64,000 bases of DNA from assembly GCA_963724735.1 (NCBI GenBank), contig CAVRVX010000030.1:1-64000 (forward strand), read 5' to 3'. This document shows positions 34,403 through 43,146 of this stretch, piece after piece (positions within the stretch are counted from its first letter, which is position 1; every line of letters starts with the position of its first letter). The notes beneath the pieces were generated by a model. It was not told the DNA's origin. It was given only the letters and a program-made list of their open reading frames with translations, and ran no database searches. Source of the stretch: Rhodoplanes sp963724735 (GTDB lineage: Bacteria; Pseudomonadota; Alphaproteobacteria; Rhizobiales; Xanthobacteraceae). Both the position numbers and the translations under genes were made by a program.

Positions 34403-35067
34403 ATTGATTCTACTTCGTGGGAAAATGACCTCAGCGAATTCGCAAAGACACAACGTGACGCCGCGATCAGCGTCACCCGCCGATCATCCCAAGAGTGAGT
34501 CGACGGTTTTTTGCAATTCTCGCGGCTAAATCGGTTGGCGACGCTTGTGGAGCAATCTTGGCGCGCTTGCGCCGCTCCGCAGAGTGGATCGCGATATTTT
34601 TTGACAAATCCGCCTCGGGCGCACCGCGCGTCCCCCAAGGCATGGTGGCGACAGCCTGATCGAGCCTTGGCCAGCGATCGGATCTCGCGTGGGACACGGC
34701 GGCTGTCTCCGCGGCAAGCGTCACGTAGCGCCTCACCGCGCCGTCGAGAAGCGCGGCATGCGCGGATGTCGCAATGCGCCGCGCAATGCGTCGAGCATGG
34801 TTCCGAAAAGGCTTCGCCACAGATCGGCGACGATTGCTTCGATCGTCGGAGCGGCTTGGGATCGGCCCGTCATGGCGGCTATCTCCTGCACTCGCCTGCT
34901 TTGGCAGCAGTCACGCGATCATTAGCGACCGGTGCGAGCACGCTCAGTGCGGAAGATCACACTCACAGCGATGTGACCGGCATGCCGCAAACGCGCCGTT
35001 ACCCGGAGGCGCGGATCGCCCGAGGCGTCAGGTCAAAACCGAGATCGGCGGGGAAGGCGGCGCGCGC
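34403..35067. other. Gene-poor stretch between the large IS and rpmB
   Basis: 665 bases. A minus-strand frame 34473-34820 (MAKPFRNHARRIARRIATSA to RRLTLGMIGG) shows weak protein-like composition but no family and no good ribosome site; a competing minus frame starts at an ATG near 34873 (MTGRSQAAPTIEAIVADLWR). The two together could be a decayed gene. Nothing else seen. Confidence 0.35.
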
Positions 35068-35358
35068 TCACTCTGCGGCGGCGAGCTTCTTGACGATCTG
35101 GCGCTTGAGCAGGAGCGCCCGCGGCGATAACTCGCCGTCCCCCGCCTTCATCAGGAAGGCGTCGAGGCCGCCGCGATGGTCCACGCTTTTCAGCGCGTTG
35201 GCGGATATGCGCAAGCGCACCGCGCGGCCCAGCGCGTCGGAGCGCAGAGTGACATTGACCAAGTTCGGCAGAAACCGCCGCTTGCTCTTGATGTTGGAGT
35301 GGCTGACCTTGTGGCCGACGAGCGCCCCTTTTCCGGTCAGTTCGCATCGTCGCGACAT
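35068..35358 (-). CDS. rpmB: 50S ribosomal protein L28
   Basis: 96-residue ribosomal protein: MSRRCELTGKGALVGHKVSH, then SNIKSKRRFLPNLVNV, a typical L28 start. The C-terminal extension (LDAFLMKAGDGELSPRALLLKRQIVKKLA) is the alphaproteobacterial form. ATG at 35358 preceded by GAGG. An in-frame extension upstream to 35529 is not part of the family. Divergent from the DUF3108 gene. This marks the return to core chromosome after the IS-rich zone. Confidence 0.97.
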   Translation of the reverse strand: MSRRCELTGKGALVGHKVSHSNIKSKRRFLPNLVNVTLRSDALGRAVRLRISANALKSVDHRGGLDAFLMKAGDGELSPRALLLKRQIVKKLAAAE

Positions 35359-35603
35359 GGGAAAAACCTCGATAGGCTTGCCGCCGTCGCGCAACGCGAC
35401 CAGCGTCGACAGACATGAATGGGAGGCGGACCTATAATAAGCGCCTGCCGGCCCGTCAACCCGCGGCCGCCCGGCCGGCGCGATGCGGGCTGCGCTGCTT
35501 CGTTCGCGCCGGCCGGTATTCGAATTCATATTAACGACTTAATCCGCGCGGACATAACGTTAAGGCGCGATCCGCCAGCGCCTCAGCGGGGGAACCGAGC
35601 ACC

Positions 35604-36449
35604 GTGACGAGAGCCGCCGCGCGCGCCCTCCTGCTGGCCACAGCTTTCCTGGTCGATCAGGCGGTCATGGCTCCCGCCGCGGCTCAAGGCAAGCTCGACG
35701 CGCGCTATTCCGCGTCGCTCGGCGGAATTCCGATCGGGCGCGGCGCCTGGGTCATCGACATCTCGGAGAACCAATACACGGCGGCTGCAAGCGGAATGAC
35801 CACCGGCCTCGTGCGACTGTTTGCCTCCGGCCAAGGAACAAGCGCATCGCGCGGCCTTGTCCGCAGCGGCACTCTCTATCCGTCGACCTACGCCTCCAAT
35901 CTCGTCTCCGATCAGAAGCGGGAAGACCTGCGCGTCGTGCTGCAGAACGGCGCGGTCAAGGACGTTTCGATCACTCCGCCGATATTGTTCCATCCCGACC
36001 GTATTGCCGTCCCCGATGCCCACCGGCGCGGCGTCGTCGATCCGATGACGGCCGCCTTGATCCGCGTGAATGGAACCGGCGACCCGTTGTCGTCTCACGC
36101 CTGCAACCGCACCATTCCGATTTTCGACGGCCGCATGCGCTATGACCTGAAACTGGCGTTCAAGCGCTTTGAAATGGTGCGGGCGAGCCGCGGCTATGAC
36201 GGGCCGGTCGCCGTCTGCTCCGTCCAGTTCATGCCGCTTTCCGGCTATGTTCCGCAACGGCCGTCGATGATCTACCTGCGAGAGGTGCGCGACGCCGAAA
36301 TCTGGCTTGCGCCGATCGCCGGCACCCGCGTCCTCGTGCCGTTCAAGTTCATCCTGCCGACGCCCTACGGCGTCGGGGTTCTCGAGGCCAGTCAGTTCGT
36401 CTCCGTTCCCAGCGTGCGCGCCGCTCCCACGAGCGTCCGCACGCAGTGA
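35604..36449 (+). CDS. DUF3108 exported protein
   Basis: 281-residue protein with a signal peptide (ALLLATAFLVDQAVMAPAAAQG, cleavage after AAA) and the DUF3108 beta-rich domain (LDARYSASLGGIPIGRGAWVIDI, ASGMTTGLVRLFASGQG, GTLYPSTYASN). Family role is unknown, probably periplasmic or envelope-related. GTG at 35604 with GGGGGAACCGA upstream. The rpmB / DUF3108 / helicase neighbourhood is a common arrangement in Rhizobiales. Confidence 0.85.
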   Translation: MTRAAARALLLATAFLVDQAVMAPAAAQGKLDARYSASLGGIPIGRGAWVIDISENQYTAAASGMTTGLVRLFASGQGTSASRGLVRSGTLYPSTYASNLVSDQKREDLRVVLQNGAVKDVSITPPILFHPDRIAVPDAHRRGVVDPMTAALIRVNGTGDPLSSHACNRTIPIFDGRMRYDLKLAFKRFEMVRASRGYDGPVAVCSVQFMPLSGYVPQRPSMIYLREVRDAEIWLAPIAGTRVLVPFKFILPTPYGVGVLEASQFVSVPSVRAAPTSVRTQ

Positions 36450-36599
36450 TGCGCGAAGGGTCGCGCGTTAAAACCCGTCGGGCGACCGGAATTGTGCGCC
36501 GGCGCGCGGGGAGCAGGATTTAGATTTTCGTCAGTCGGGTGGCGCTACATCTAGCGGAGAACGAAACTCAACTCACGCGAGTCAGCGATTCGGGCGCGA

Positions 36600-36690
36600 T
36601 TCGTTCGAGACTCGTTCTAGGCCTTAACGAGGAACCGAAGGGCAGCTCTGCCGAACGATTTTCCCCCTGCCGGAAAATGCTCTAGAGTGA
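36600..36690. repeat. Dispersed palindromic element before the helicase gene
   Basis: AT-balanced intergenic DNA containing CCGGAAAATGCTCTAGAG; the same CCGGAAAATGCTCTA string occurs at 59739-59752. Such 'GGAAAATGCTCTA' elements recur in Rhizobiales intergenic regions. It lies 30-100 bases before the helicase start and may overlap its promoter. Confidence 0.5.
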
Positions 36691-36712
36691 CGGGACTTCC
36701 CCGCAGAGACCG

Positions 36713-39700
36713 ATGCCGATTTCGTTTTCTTCCTCCACCAATCGCGACGCCCGCGCCCGCGGACACGGCGTCACGGCCGTTCTTGGGCCCACCAACACCG
36801 GCAAGACGCATCTTGCGATCGAGCGAATGCTCGGCCATTCGTCCGGGATCATCGGCTTGCCGCTGCGATTGCTGGCGCGCGAGGTCTACAACCGGGTCGT
36901 CGAGCGTGCTGGCGGCGAAGCGGTCGCGCTGGTCACCGGAGAGGAGAAGATCAAGCCGCCGAACCCGCGCTACTGGGTCGCGACCGTCGAGGCGATGCCG
37001 CGCGACCTCGATGTCGCCTTCGTCGCCATCGACGAGGTGCAGCTCGGCGCCGATCTCGAACGGGGGCACGTTTTCACCGATCGGATGCTCAACCGCCGCG
37101 GGCGCGAGGAGACCCTTGTGCTGGGCGCCGCGACCATGCGGCCGATCGTCGAAAAGCTTCTCCCCGGCGCCAATACGATCAGCCGGCCGCGCCTCTCGCA
37201 GCTCACCTTCGCGGGCGAGAAGAAGATTTCGCGCCAGCCGCGGCGTACGGCCATCGTCGCCTTCTCCGCGGAGGAGGTCTATGCGATCGCCGAGCTGATC
37301 CGGCGGCAGCGCGGGGGCGCCGCGGTGGTGCTCGGCGCGCTGTCGCCGCGCACGCGCAATGCGCAGGTCGCGCTGTATCAGTCGGGCGACGTGGACTATC
37401 TCGTCGCCACCGATGCAATCGGCATGGGCCTCAATCTCGACGTCGATCACGTCGCCTTTGCCTCCGAGCGTAAATTCGACGGCTACCAATATCGTCGGCT
37501 GACGCCGGCCGAATTCGCGCAAATCGCCGGCCGCGCCGGGCGTGCGACGCGTGACGGCACGTTCGGCACGACGGGCCGATGTCCGCCGTTCGAGCCGGAC
37601 CTGGTGCAGGCGATCGAGAGCCACGCCTTCGAGTCGGTGAAAGTTCTGCAATGGCGCAACACCGAGCTCGACTTCACATCGCTTGGCGCGCTCGCGGCCT
37701 CGCTCGCGGCGACGCCGGCCCAACAAGGGCTCACGCGCGCGCCAATCGCCGAAGACATCCTCGTGCTCGAGCATGCGGGGCGGGACGACGAGGTGCGCGA
37801 GATGGCCAACTCGCGCGCCGCGATCGAGCGCTTGTGGGATGTCTGCCAGGTTCCCGACTATCGCAAGATCTCGCCGTCCGCGCATGCCGAGCTCGCCGTC
37901 ACCCTCTATGGTTTTTTGATGCGGGAAGGTAGGATACCGACCGACTGGTTCGCCCGGCAGGTCGCGCTCGCCGACCATGCCGACGGCGACATCGATACGG
38001 TTTCGAATCGGATCGCGCATATCAGGACTTGGACGTTCGCGGCGAACCGGCCGGATTGGCTCGACGATCCCGAACATTGGCAAGGTGTCACCCGCGCCGT
38101 AGAAGACAAACTATCTGACGCTCTGCATGAACGTCTGGCCGAGCGGTTCATCGACCGCCGCACCAGCGTGTTGATGCGGCGGATGCGAGAGAACGCGATG
38201 TTGGAAACGGAAATCACCAAGACCGGCGAGGTGGTCGTCGAAGGGCATGTCATCGGCCGGCTCGATGGGTTCCGCTTCGCCCCAGATGCGACCGCGGGCG
38301 GCTCCGACAGCAAGGCGCTCTCCGCCGCTGCGCAACGGGCGCTGGCGGGCGAGATCGAAGCGCGCGCGACCCGTCTGTCGCACGCGCCCGATTCGCAATT
38401 CGTGTTGTCATCGAACGGGTTGATCCGTTGGATGGGCGAGCCGGTGGCGAAGATCTTGGCGGGCGAGAACATCCTGCGCCCGCGGGTGCGAATCCTCGCC
38501 GACGAGCATCTGGCCGGCGCAGCCCACGAGCACGTGCAGACGCAACTCGATTTGTGGACGCGCACCCACATCGAACGGGTGTTGGGCCCGCTGTTCGTTC
38601 TCGGGGCGGCCGACGACGTGACCGGCATTGCGCGCGGCATCGCCTTTCAATTGGTCGAGGCGCTCGGCGTGCTTGAGCGGCATCGGGTCGCCGAAGACGT
38701 CAAGGCGCTCGACCAGGCCCAGCGCGCGACCCTGCGCAAGCACGGCGTGCGCTTCGGCGCTTATCACATCTATACCCCGGCTTTGCTGAAGCCCGCCCCT
38801 CGCGCGCTGGCGGCGGAACTGTGGGTGCTCAAGCACGGCGAAAACGATGCCGTGGGTCTCGACGATATCCAACGCCTGGCCGCGAGCGGACGCACCTCGT
38901 TCCCGGTCGAAAAGACCGTTTTGCGCACGCTTTATCGCACGATCGGCTATCGCGCCTGCGGCGATCGCGCCGTGCGGGTGGACATACTCGAACGGCTGGC
39001 GGACCTCATTCGCCCCGCATTGAGTTGGCGACCGGGCTCGCCCGGCAACAAGCCCGCAGGGGCCTTTGACGGAACAGGGTTTACCGTCACCCAGGCGATG
39101 ACCTCCTTGACCGGCTCGTCGGGCGAGGATTTTGCCTCGATCATGCGTGCCCTCGGGTACCGCATGGAAAAGCGGCCGAAACCGGCCGAGGTCACGGCGC
39201 CGTCCGAAGACACACGCGCGTCCGAGGCCCTGGAGGCGTCCGAGAACCCCGTGGCCGCCGAGGAAACAACGGCATCCGAGCCTGCGGCGGCAGCGACACT
39301 CGAATCGGCCGGGTCGATCGCTCCCGATGGCGAGGCGGCTTCTCCGGCCTTGGGACCCCTCGCGGAGACGGAGGCGGCTTCGCCAGACGTGTCTGCGGAG
39401 CAGGCCGATGAGGGAGATTCGGAGCGCGAACCAGACGCCGGCAGCGCGCCGGAGACCTCGGCTGCATCCCTCGACGAGGTCGGCGCTGTAACGCCGGAGG
39501 AGGTGGTCGACCCGGTCGAGGCGATGAGCGGAGAGGATCCCCCATCCGGGTCCATCGATGTCGCCTCGCCGTACGCCGATGCTACGAGCACGGCCGTCAC
39601 GGAGCCATCGCCGGCTACGACCCCGCCTTTGGCTGCCCCGGACACCGCCGAGGAGCCGCAGTTCATCGAAATCTGGCGCCCAACCCGTTACGATGAGCGT

Positions 39701-40051
39701 CGCGGACCCAAGCGCCACCAGCGTGCGGGCCGGCGGCCTTCACCCCAAGCTCCGGCACAAGCCGAACCGGCGGAGACGAAACCCGGTTCTCCCGCGCAGG
39801 CCGCCACGGATGCCAAGGGCGATCGCCAGCAGCATCGTCACCGCCATCGCCGCGGTGAGGATCAATCGGCGCGCGCCGGCCGGGCAAACAAATCGCAGCC
39901 CGAATCGTCCAAGCGGAGCGATCAGCCGCGCCAGCGCTTCCGCGAGCAAAGGCGCGACTGGCAGGACAAGGCCCCTGACCCGAATTCACCCTTCGCCAAG
40001 CTTGCCGCCTTGAAGGCGCAGCTGGAGGCCAATGCCAAGGAACGGCGCTGA
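36713..40051 (+). CDS. SUV3-like DEAD/DEAH-box RNA helicase with long acidic/basic tail
   Basis: 1112-residue helicase. Walker A GPTNTGKT is at 25-32, motif II AIDEVQLG at about 105, motif III GAATMRPI, and the C-terminal helicase lobe with YLVATDAIGMGLNLDVDHVAFAS and QIAGRAGRATRDG. It resembles mitochondrial SUV3, an RNA-degradation helicase with bacterial relatives in alphaproteobacteria. Residues about 820-1030 are low-complexity, rich in Ala, Glu, Ser and Pro, then a basic stretch (KRHQRAGRR..., RHRRGEDQ..., RFREQRRDWQDK) ends with a short conserved helix (NSPFAKLAALKAQLEANAK). Followed 12 bases later by the S4 gene: likely one transcription unit for RNA processing. Confidence 0.9.
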   Translation: MPISFSSSTNRDARARGHGVTAVLGPTNTGKTHLAIERMLGHSSGIIGLPLRLLAREVYNRVVERAGGEAVALVTGEEKIKPPNPRYWVATVEAMPRDLDVAFVAIDEVQLGADLERGHVFTDRMLNRRGREETLVLGAATMRPIVEKLLPGANTISRPRLSQLTFAGEKKISRQPRRTAIVAFSAEEVYAIAELIRRQRGGAAVVLGALSPRTRNAQVALYQSGDVDYLVATDAIGMGLNLDVDHVAFASERKFDGYQYRRLTPAEFAQIAGRAGRATRDGTFGTTGRCPPFEPDLVQAIESHAFESVKVLQWRNTELDFTSLGALAASLAATPAQQGLTRAPIAEDILVLEHAGRDDEVREMANSRAAIERLWDVCQVPDYRKISPSAHAELAVTLYGFLMREGRIPTDWFARQVALADHADGDIDTVSNRIAHIRTWTFAANRPDWLDDPEHWQGVTRAVEDKLSDALHERLAERFIDRRTSVLMRRMRENAMLETEITKTGEVVVEGHVIGRLDGFRFAPDATAGGSDSKALSAAAQRALAGEIEARATRLSHAPDSQFVLSSNGLIRWMGEPVAKILAGENILRPRVRILADEHLAGAAHEHVQTQLDLWTRTHIERVLGPLFVLGAADDVTGIARGIAFQLVEALGVLERHRVAEDVKALDQAQRATLRKHGVRFGAYHIYTPALLKPAPRALAAELWVLKHGENDAVGLDDIQRLAASGRTSFPVEKTVLRTLYRTIGYRACGDRAVRVDILERLADLIRPALSWRPGSPGNKPAGAFDGTGFTVTQAMTSLTGSSGEDFASIMRALGYRMEKRPKPAEVTAPSEDTRASEALEASENPVAAEETTASEPAAAATLESAGSIAPDGEAASPALGPLAETEAASPDVSAEQADEGDSEREPDAGSAPETSAASLDEVGAVTPEEVVDPVEAMSGEDPPSGSIDVASPYADATSTAVTEPSPATTPPLAAPDTAEEPQFIEIWRPTRYDERRGPKRHQRAGRRPSPQAPAQAEPAETKPGSPAQAATDAKGDRQQHRHRHRRGEDQSARAGRANKSQPESSKRSDQPRQRFREQRRDWQDKAPDPNSPFAKLAALKAQLEANAKERR

Positions 40052-40063
40052 TCCGGAGATCGC

Positions 40064-40456
40064 TTGGCTCTCGACCGCCAACAAATCGACAAGTGGCTTT
40101 GGCACGCACGCATCGCGCGAACCCGCAGCGCGGCCGCCACGCTTGCGGGATCCGGGCGGGTGCGGCTCAACGGCGCGCGGGTCGATGCGGCGAGCCGAAT
40201 CGTCAAGCCCGGCGATGTGCTCACCATCGCCCTCAACTCCCGCATCAGGGTGGTTAGAGTCCTCGCATTCGCCGTTCGACGCGGCGGGGCGGAGGCTGCG
40301 CGCGTCCTCTATGAGGAGCAGCCCTTCACGGCCGCGAACGCAAATGTGGCCTGTGGGCAACAGTCACTGGTTGTGGAAGGGCGCGTGCACGCCTCCCGAC
40401 CGGGCCGGGGCCGGCAGAAGGCCGATCGGTTCAGCGGCGGCGGCCGTAGAGAGTGA
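40064..40456 (+). CDS. S4 RNA-binding domain protein (Hsp15-like)
   Basis: 130-residue cytoplasmic protein. The S4 domain is at 5-70: QQIDKWLWHARIARTRSAAATLAGSGRVRLNGARVDAASRIVKPGDVL, typical of Hsp15/HslR, which binds stalled 50S-peptidyl-tRNA. TTG at 40064 is used as start because CGGAG lies seven bases upstream and the family starts there. Basic C-terminus. Same direction as the helicase and fdxA, a conserved alphaproteobacterial order. Confidence 0.88.
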   Translation: MALDRQQIDKWLWHARIARTRSAAATLAGSGRVRLNGARVDAASRIVKPGDVLTIALNSRIRVVRVLAFAVRRGGAEAARVLYEEQPFTAANANVACGQQSLVVEGRVHASRPGRGRQKADRFSGGGRRE

Positions 40457-40560
40457 AAAAAGCGGCTTTTGACTGCGGCGCTAGCTTGCTTGCGCGTCGA
40501 TAAACGATGCGGTAGGCACCGCTGCAGCAATGGGGTCCGGGCCCCCGATCGGAGCGTCTA

Positions 40561-40896
40561 ATGACCTATGTGGTTACGGAAAACTGCATTAAATGCAAGT
40601 ATATGGATTGCGTCGAGGTGTGTCCCGTCGACTGCTTCTACGAAGGCGAGAACATGCTCGTCATCCACCCCGATGAATGCATCGACTGCGGAGTTTGCGA
40701 GCCCGAGTGTCCGGCGGAAGCGATCAAGCCCGATACGGAGCCAGGCCTCGAGGAGTGGTTGAAGCTCAACACCGAATACGCAAAAGCCTGGCCGAATATC
40801 ACGGTCAAGCGCGAGTCGCCCGCCGACGCGAAGGAGTGGGACGGAAATAAGGACAAGCTTCAATATTTTTCCCCTAAACCGGGTGCCGGCGACTGA
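40561..40896 (+). CDS. fdxA: 7Fe ferredoxin FdxA
   Basis: 111-residue ferredoxin with one [3Fe-4S] and one [4Fe-4S] cluster. Cysteines of the first motif: 9, 12, 17, 21 (CxxCxxxxCxxxC) with P22; second motif C40xxC43xxC46xxxC50P. The long C-terminal segment (GLEEWLKLNTEYAKAWPNIT) is typical of Azotobacter-type FdI / FdxA. ATG at 40561. Confidence 0.95.
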   Translation: MTYVVTENCIKCKYMDCVEVCPVDCFYEGENMLVIHPDECIDCGVCEPECPAEAIKPDTEPGLEEWLKLNTEYAKAWPNITVKRESPADAKEWDGNKDKLQYFSPKPGAGD

Positions 40897-41033
40897 CGAA
40901 ACTCGATGGTCTGAGTACAGATTCTCACGAAAAATTAATGTGGTTGAGCGAGCCGGCGGCCGAATTTGCCGCCTCACAAGCCTTGGAATTTTGCTCCCGA
41001 TATGATACATAAGAGCCACACTAATGAAGCCCG

Positions 41034-41077
41034 CGCCCCGTGCACGCTCCCTCCCGGGAGCATATTTTTTCGGGGCG
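41034..41077 (+). terminator. Nested hairpins and T-run between fdxA and carD
   Basis: Inner stem GCTCCC-TCCC-GGGAGC (41046-41061) followed by ATATTTTTT fits an intrinsic terminator. An outer pair CGCCCCG (41034-41040) with CGGGGCG (41071-41077) could form instead and would absorb the T-run, so an attenuator-like choice is possible before carD. Confidence 0.6.
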
Positions 41078-41136
41078 TTTCTGAGTAACCGCCAGACATG
41101 GAGGCGTGACTTTCCCCGGGAGAGCACGCAAGGACA

Positions 41137-41475
41137 GTGGCAGCCAAAACGCGTCATAAATCAAAGCCAAAGAAGATTCACACCGCTAAAGCACCTTCAG
41201 TCGGCCGTCGGAGAACCAGCAAGACGGCGCGGACACGACGTGGCGCGGTTCTCGGCAAGGCGGGCACCCGCGTGACCAAACCCGCCGTTCGGCGGGCGAA
41301 GTCCCCCGATCGTCCGGCCAAGTCTGCGGTGCGGGCTCCCAGGTCGGTGACGAAATCCCCCAGGTCGGCGGCGAAACCCCCAGGTCGGCGGCGAAACCCC
41401 CGAAGACGGCGGTCCGTCCCAGGCCGGAAGAGGACGTGCAACGCCCGGCGAGCGAAGGAGCAGCTCAAGGAATGA
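41137..41475 (+). CDS. Basic N-terminal extension of CarD, out of frame with its core
   Basis: GTG at 41137 opens a Lys/Ala/Pro/Arg-rich frame (VAAKTRHKSKPKKIHTAKAP, ..., SVTKSPRSAAKPP), like the tail fused to CarD in many Bradyrhizobium relatives. After 41380 the frame no longer matches; it ends at a TGA (41473-41475) overlapping the ATG of the CarD core. Removing one 20-base repeat unit, or adding one base, fuses it to the core as ...SAAKPPKTAVRPRPEEDVQRP. Either a frameshifted single gene or, less likely, a separate basic peptide coupled by the ATGA overlap. Confidence 0.6.
   Translation: MAAKTRHKSKPKKIHTAKAPSVGRRRTSKTARTRRGAVLGKAGTRVTKPAVRRAKSPDRPAKSAVRAPRSVTKSPRSAAKPPGRRRNPRRRRSVPGRKRTCNARRAKEQLKE
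41340..41400. repeat. Tandem repeat, one 21-base and two identical 20-base units
   Basis: Units: 41340-41360 (21 bases, starting CAGGTCGGTGACG), then 41361-41380 and 41381-41400 (identical, CAGGTCGGCGGCGAAACCCC). A 21-base unit keeps the frame as a seven-residue PRSxxK repeat; the two 20-base units break it. Confidence 0.9.
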
Positions 41476-42032
41476 TCAACAAGAAAACGACCCAACGGCA
41501 AGGCTTCAAGACCGGCGAGTTCATTGTCTATCCGGCGCACGGCGTCGGACAGATTATGATGATCGAAGAACAGGAGGTCGCGGGGCACAAACTCGAACTG
41601 TTCGTCATCAATTTCGTAAAGGATAAGATGACGTTGCGGGTGCCGACGGCGAAGATCGCGGTGGTGGGAATGCGCAAACTCGCCGAGCCCCCGATCGTCA
41701 GGCGTGCGCTCGAAACCCTCAAGGGCCGGGCCCGCATCAAGCGGACCATGTGGTCGCGGCGGGCGCAGGAATACGAGGCGAAGATCAATTCGGGCAACAT
41801 CGTCGCCATTGCCGAAGTCGTGCGCGACCTCTACCGGTCGGAGAACCAGCCGGAGCAATCCTACAGCGAGCGTCAGCTTTACGAGGCTGCGCTTGACCGT
41901 TTGGCGCGGGAGATATCCGCGGTGCAGCGGATTACCGACACCGAAGCGGTGAAGGAGATCGAGGCGGCGCTGGCGAAGGGTCCGCGGCGCGGTCTGAAGC
42001 CGACCGACGAGGTCGAGGCCGAAGCTGCTTAA
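41472..42032 (+). CDS. carD: CarD/CdnL-family RNA polymerase-binding regulator
   Basis: 186-residue transcription factor core. N-terminal RNA polymerase-interacting (RID) domain: FKTGEFIVYPAHGVGQIMMIEEQEVAGHKLELFVI, MTLRVPTAKIAVVGMRKL. C-terminal helical DNA-contacting domain: RRAQEYEAKINSGNIVAIAEVVRDLYRSENQPEQSYSERQLYEAALDRLAREI. CdnL/CarD stabilises open promoter complexes of housekeeping sigma. ATG at 41472 with AAGGAG 19-14 bases and AAGG 3 bases upstream, not ideal spacing; longer forms fused to a basic tail are usual in relatives. Followed by a strong terminator. Confidence 0.93.
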   Translation: MINKKTTQRQGFKTGEFIVYPAHGVGQIMMIEEQEVAGHKLELFVINFVKDKMTLRVPTAKIAVVGMRKLAEPPIVRRALETLKGRARIKRTMWSRRAQEYEAKINSGNIVAIAEVVRDLYRSENQPEQSYSERQLYEAALDRLAREISAVQRITDTEAVKEIEAALAKGPRRGLKPTDEVEAEAA

Positions 42033-42070
42033 GTTCGCAATCGACGGAAGACGCCGCCAAAAAGATGCGA

Positions 42071-42098
42071 GGCGCCGGGAAAACCGGCGCCTTTTTTT
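42071..42098 (+). terminator. Rho-independent terminator of carD
   Basis: Stem GGCGCCGG / CCGGCGCC (42071-42078 and 42084-42091) with loop GAAAA, followed by seven T. It also covers the end of the converging gene, whose stop lies in the T-run. Confidence 0.9.
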
Positions 42099-43146
42099 AA
42101 TCCTCCAGGAGCGTGAACTGCAGCAGCAGGGTGCGCTGCAGGCTCGAAAAATTGTCGTCCGAAACGAGCGTCAGCACCGTCTCACCTTGTGCGGTCCGGT
42201 GGACGGCGAGCCCTTCCATATTGTCGATCTGATACCCCAGATCGGCGAAAAAAAGAGCCGGGCCGTCAACCACGGCGCCCGGGGCGATCGAGGCGAGCGG
42301 GATGCGGCGCAGGCGGATCGCGACACCGGTCGACCACGAATAGCGCCGTTCCAGCAACAGCACGTCGCCGGACGGCAACACCGCAGAGTCGCTGATGTCG
42401 AAGCCATCGGTCCGCCGGACAGTGAATACGCCCGGCGTCGGTCCGCCGATCAAAAAGGCGCGAAGATTGCCGGCGCGGTCGAGGTCTCGTTCGGAAAAGG
42501 CGATCAGAGTGCCCGCCATTGGCAGGCCTTTGGGCACGAGAACGAGCCCTTCAATTCCGAGATTGTGGGGCAATGTTTGCAATGCGGGGGGCGTTCCGAC
42601 GGGTTCGGCTCGCGCCGACACCCCGTAACGGGCAAAGTCAAATCTCACGATGCGGTTGACCCGCTCGATGCCGACGTAGAGCGCGCCCTGCCCGTCGTCC
42701 GCGAGCGCCTCGGTGTCATACCAGCCTCGTTTCGCCAGAGGAAAGCCGACCGCGTCGAGCATGGGCGCCATGGTCGCCTCAGCGATGCCTACCGGCTGCG
42801 CGCCCTCATAGACGATGCGCCCGGTGAGCCAATTGCCTTTGTCCGTGATCGCCACGAACCGCCGGCCGTCCGCGCGCATCTGCAGCGCGGAGAGCCCTCC
42901 GAACCCCCGATAGGACGACGTCAGTTCGAGACCGCCGCGGAATTCGAGATGGCCGAAGCGCCGCAGCTCCGGCTCGTTCGGCTTGAAGGAATCGATGACG
43001 CGCGCCTGGACTTCGATGGATGTCGGCCCTGTGGCGCTGCCCCGCTCGAGTCCTGCGGCCGGCCCGTGTGTGAGCGCCGCCAAGAGCGCGACAATCGCAG
43101 CGACCCGTCTGGCGCCGGCCCGACCTCGGCTCAAGAGGGAGCTCAC
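42097..43146 (-). CDS. Esterase-like phytase-family exported protein
   Basis: 349-residue periplasmic protein with signal peptide (VAAIVALLAALTHGPAAG). The domain matches the esterase-like activity of phytase family (PF13449), a beta-propeller: FGGLSALQMRADGRRFVAITDKGNWLTGRI, WYDTEALADDGQGALYVGIERVNRI, LPHNLGIEGLVLVPKG, DGFDISDSAVLPSGDVLLLERRY, YQIDNMEGLAVHRTAQGETVLTLVSDDNF. Enzymatic role unproven. Its start overlaps the cobT stop by four bases, so it is the last gene of a cobS-cobT unit; the link to cobalamin is only positional. Confidence 0.85.
   Translation of the reverse strand: MSSLLSRGRAGARRVAAIVALLAALTHGPAAGLERGSATGPTSIEVQARVIDSFKPNEPELRRFGHLEFRGGLELTSSYRGFGGLSALQMRADGRRFVAITDKGNWLTGRIVYEGAQPVGIAEATMAPMLDAVGFPLAKRGWYDTEALADDGQGALYVGIERVNRIVRFDFARYGVSARAEPVGTPPALQTLPHNLGIEGLVLVPKGLPMAGTLIAFSERDLDRAGNLRAFLIGGPTPGVFTVRRTDGFDISDSAVLPSGDVLLLERRYSWSTGVAIRLRRIPLASIAPGAVVDGPALFFADLGYQIDNMEGLAVHRTAQGETVLTLVSDDNFSSLQRTLLLQFTLLED

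Noticed and set aside
41340..41400. Tandem repeat considered as CRISPR or satellite
   Set aside because: Only three adjoining units without spacers, inside coding sequence; fits slippage in a repetitive protein tail.
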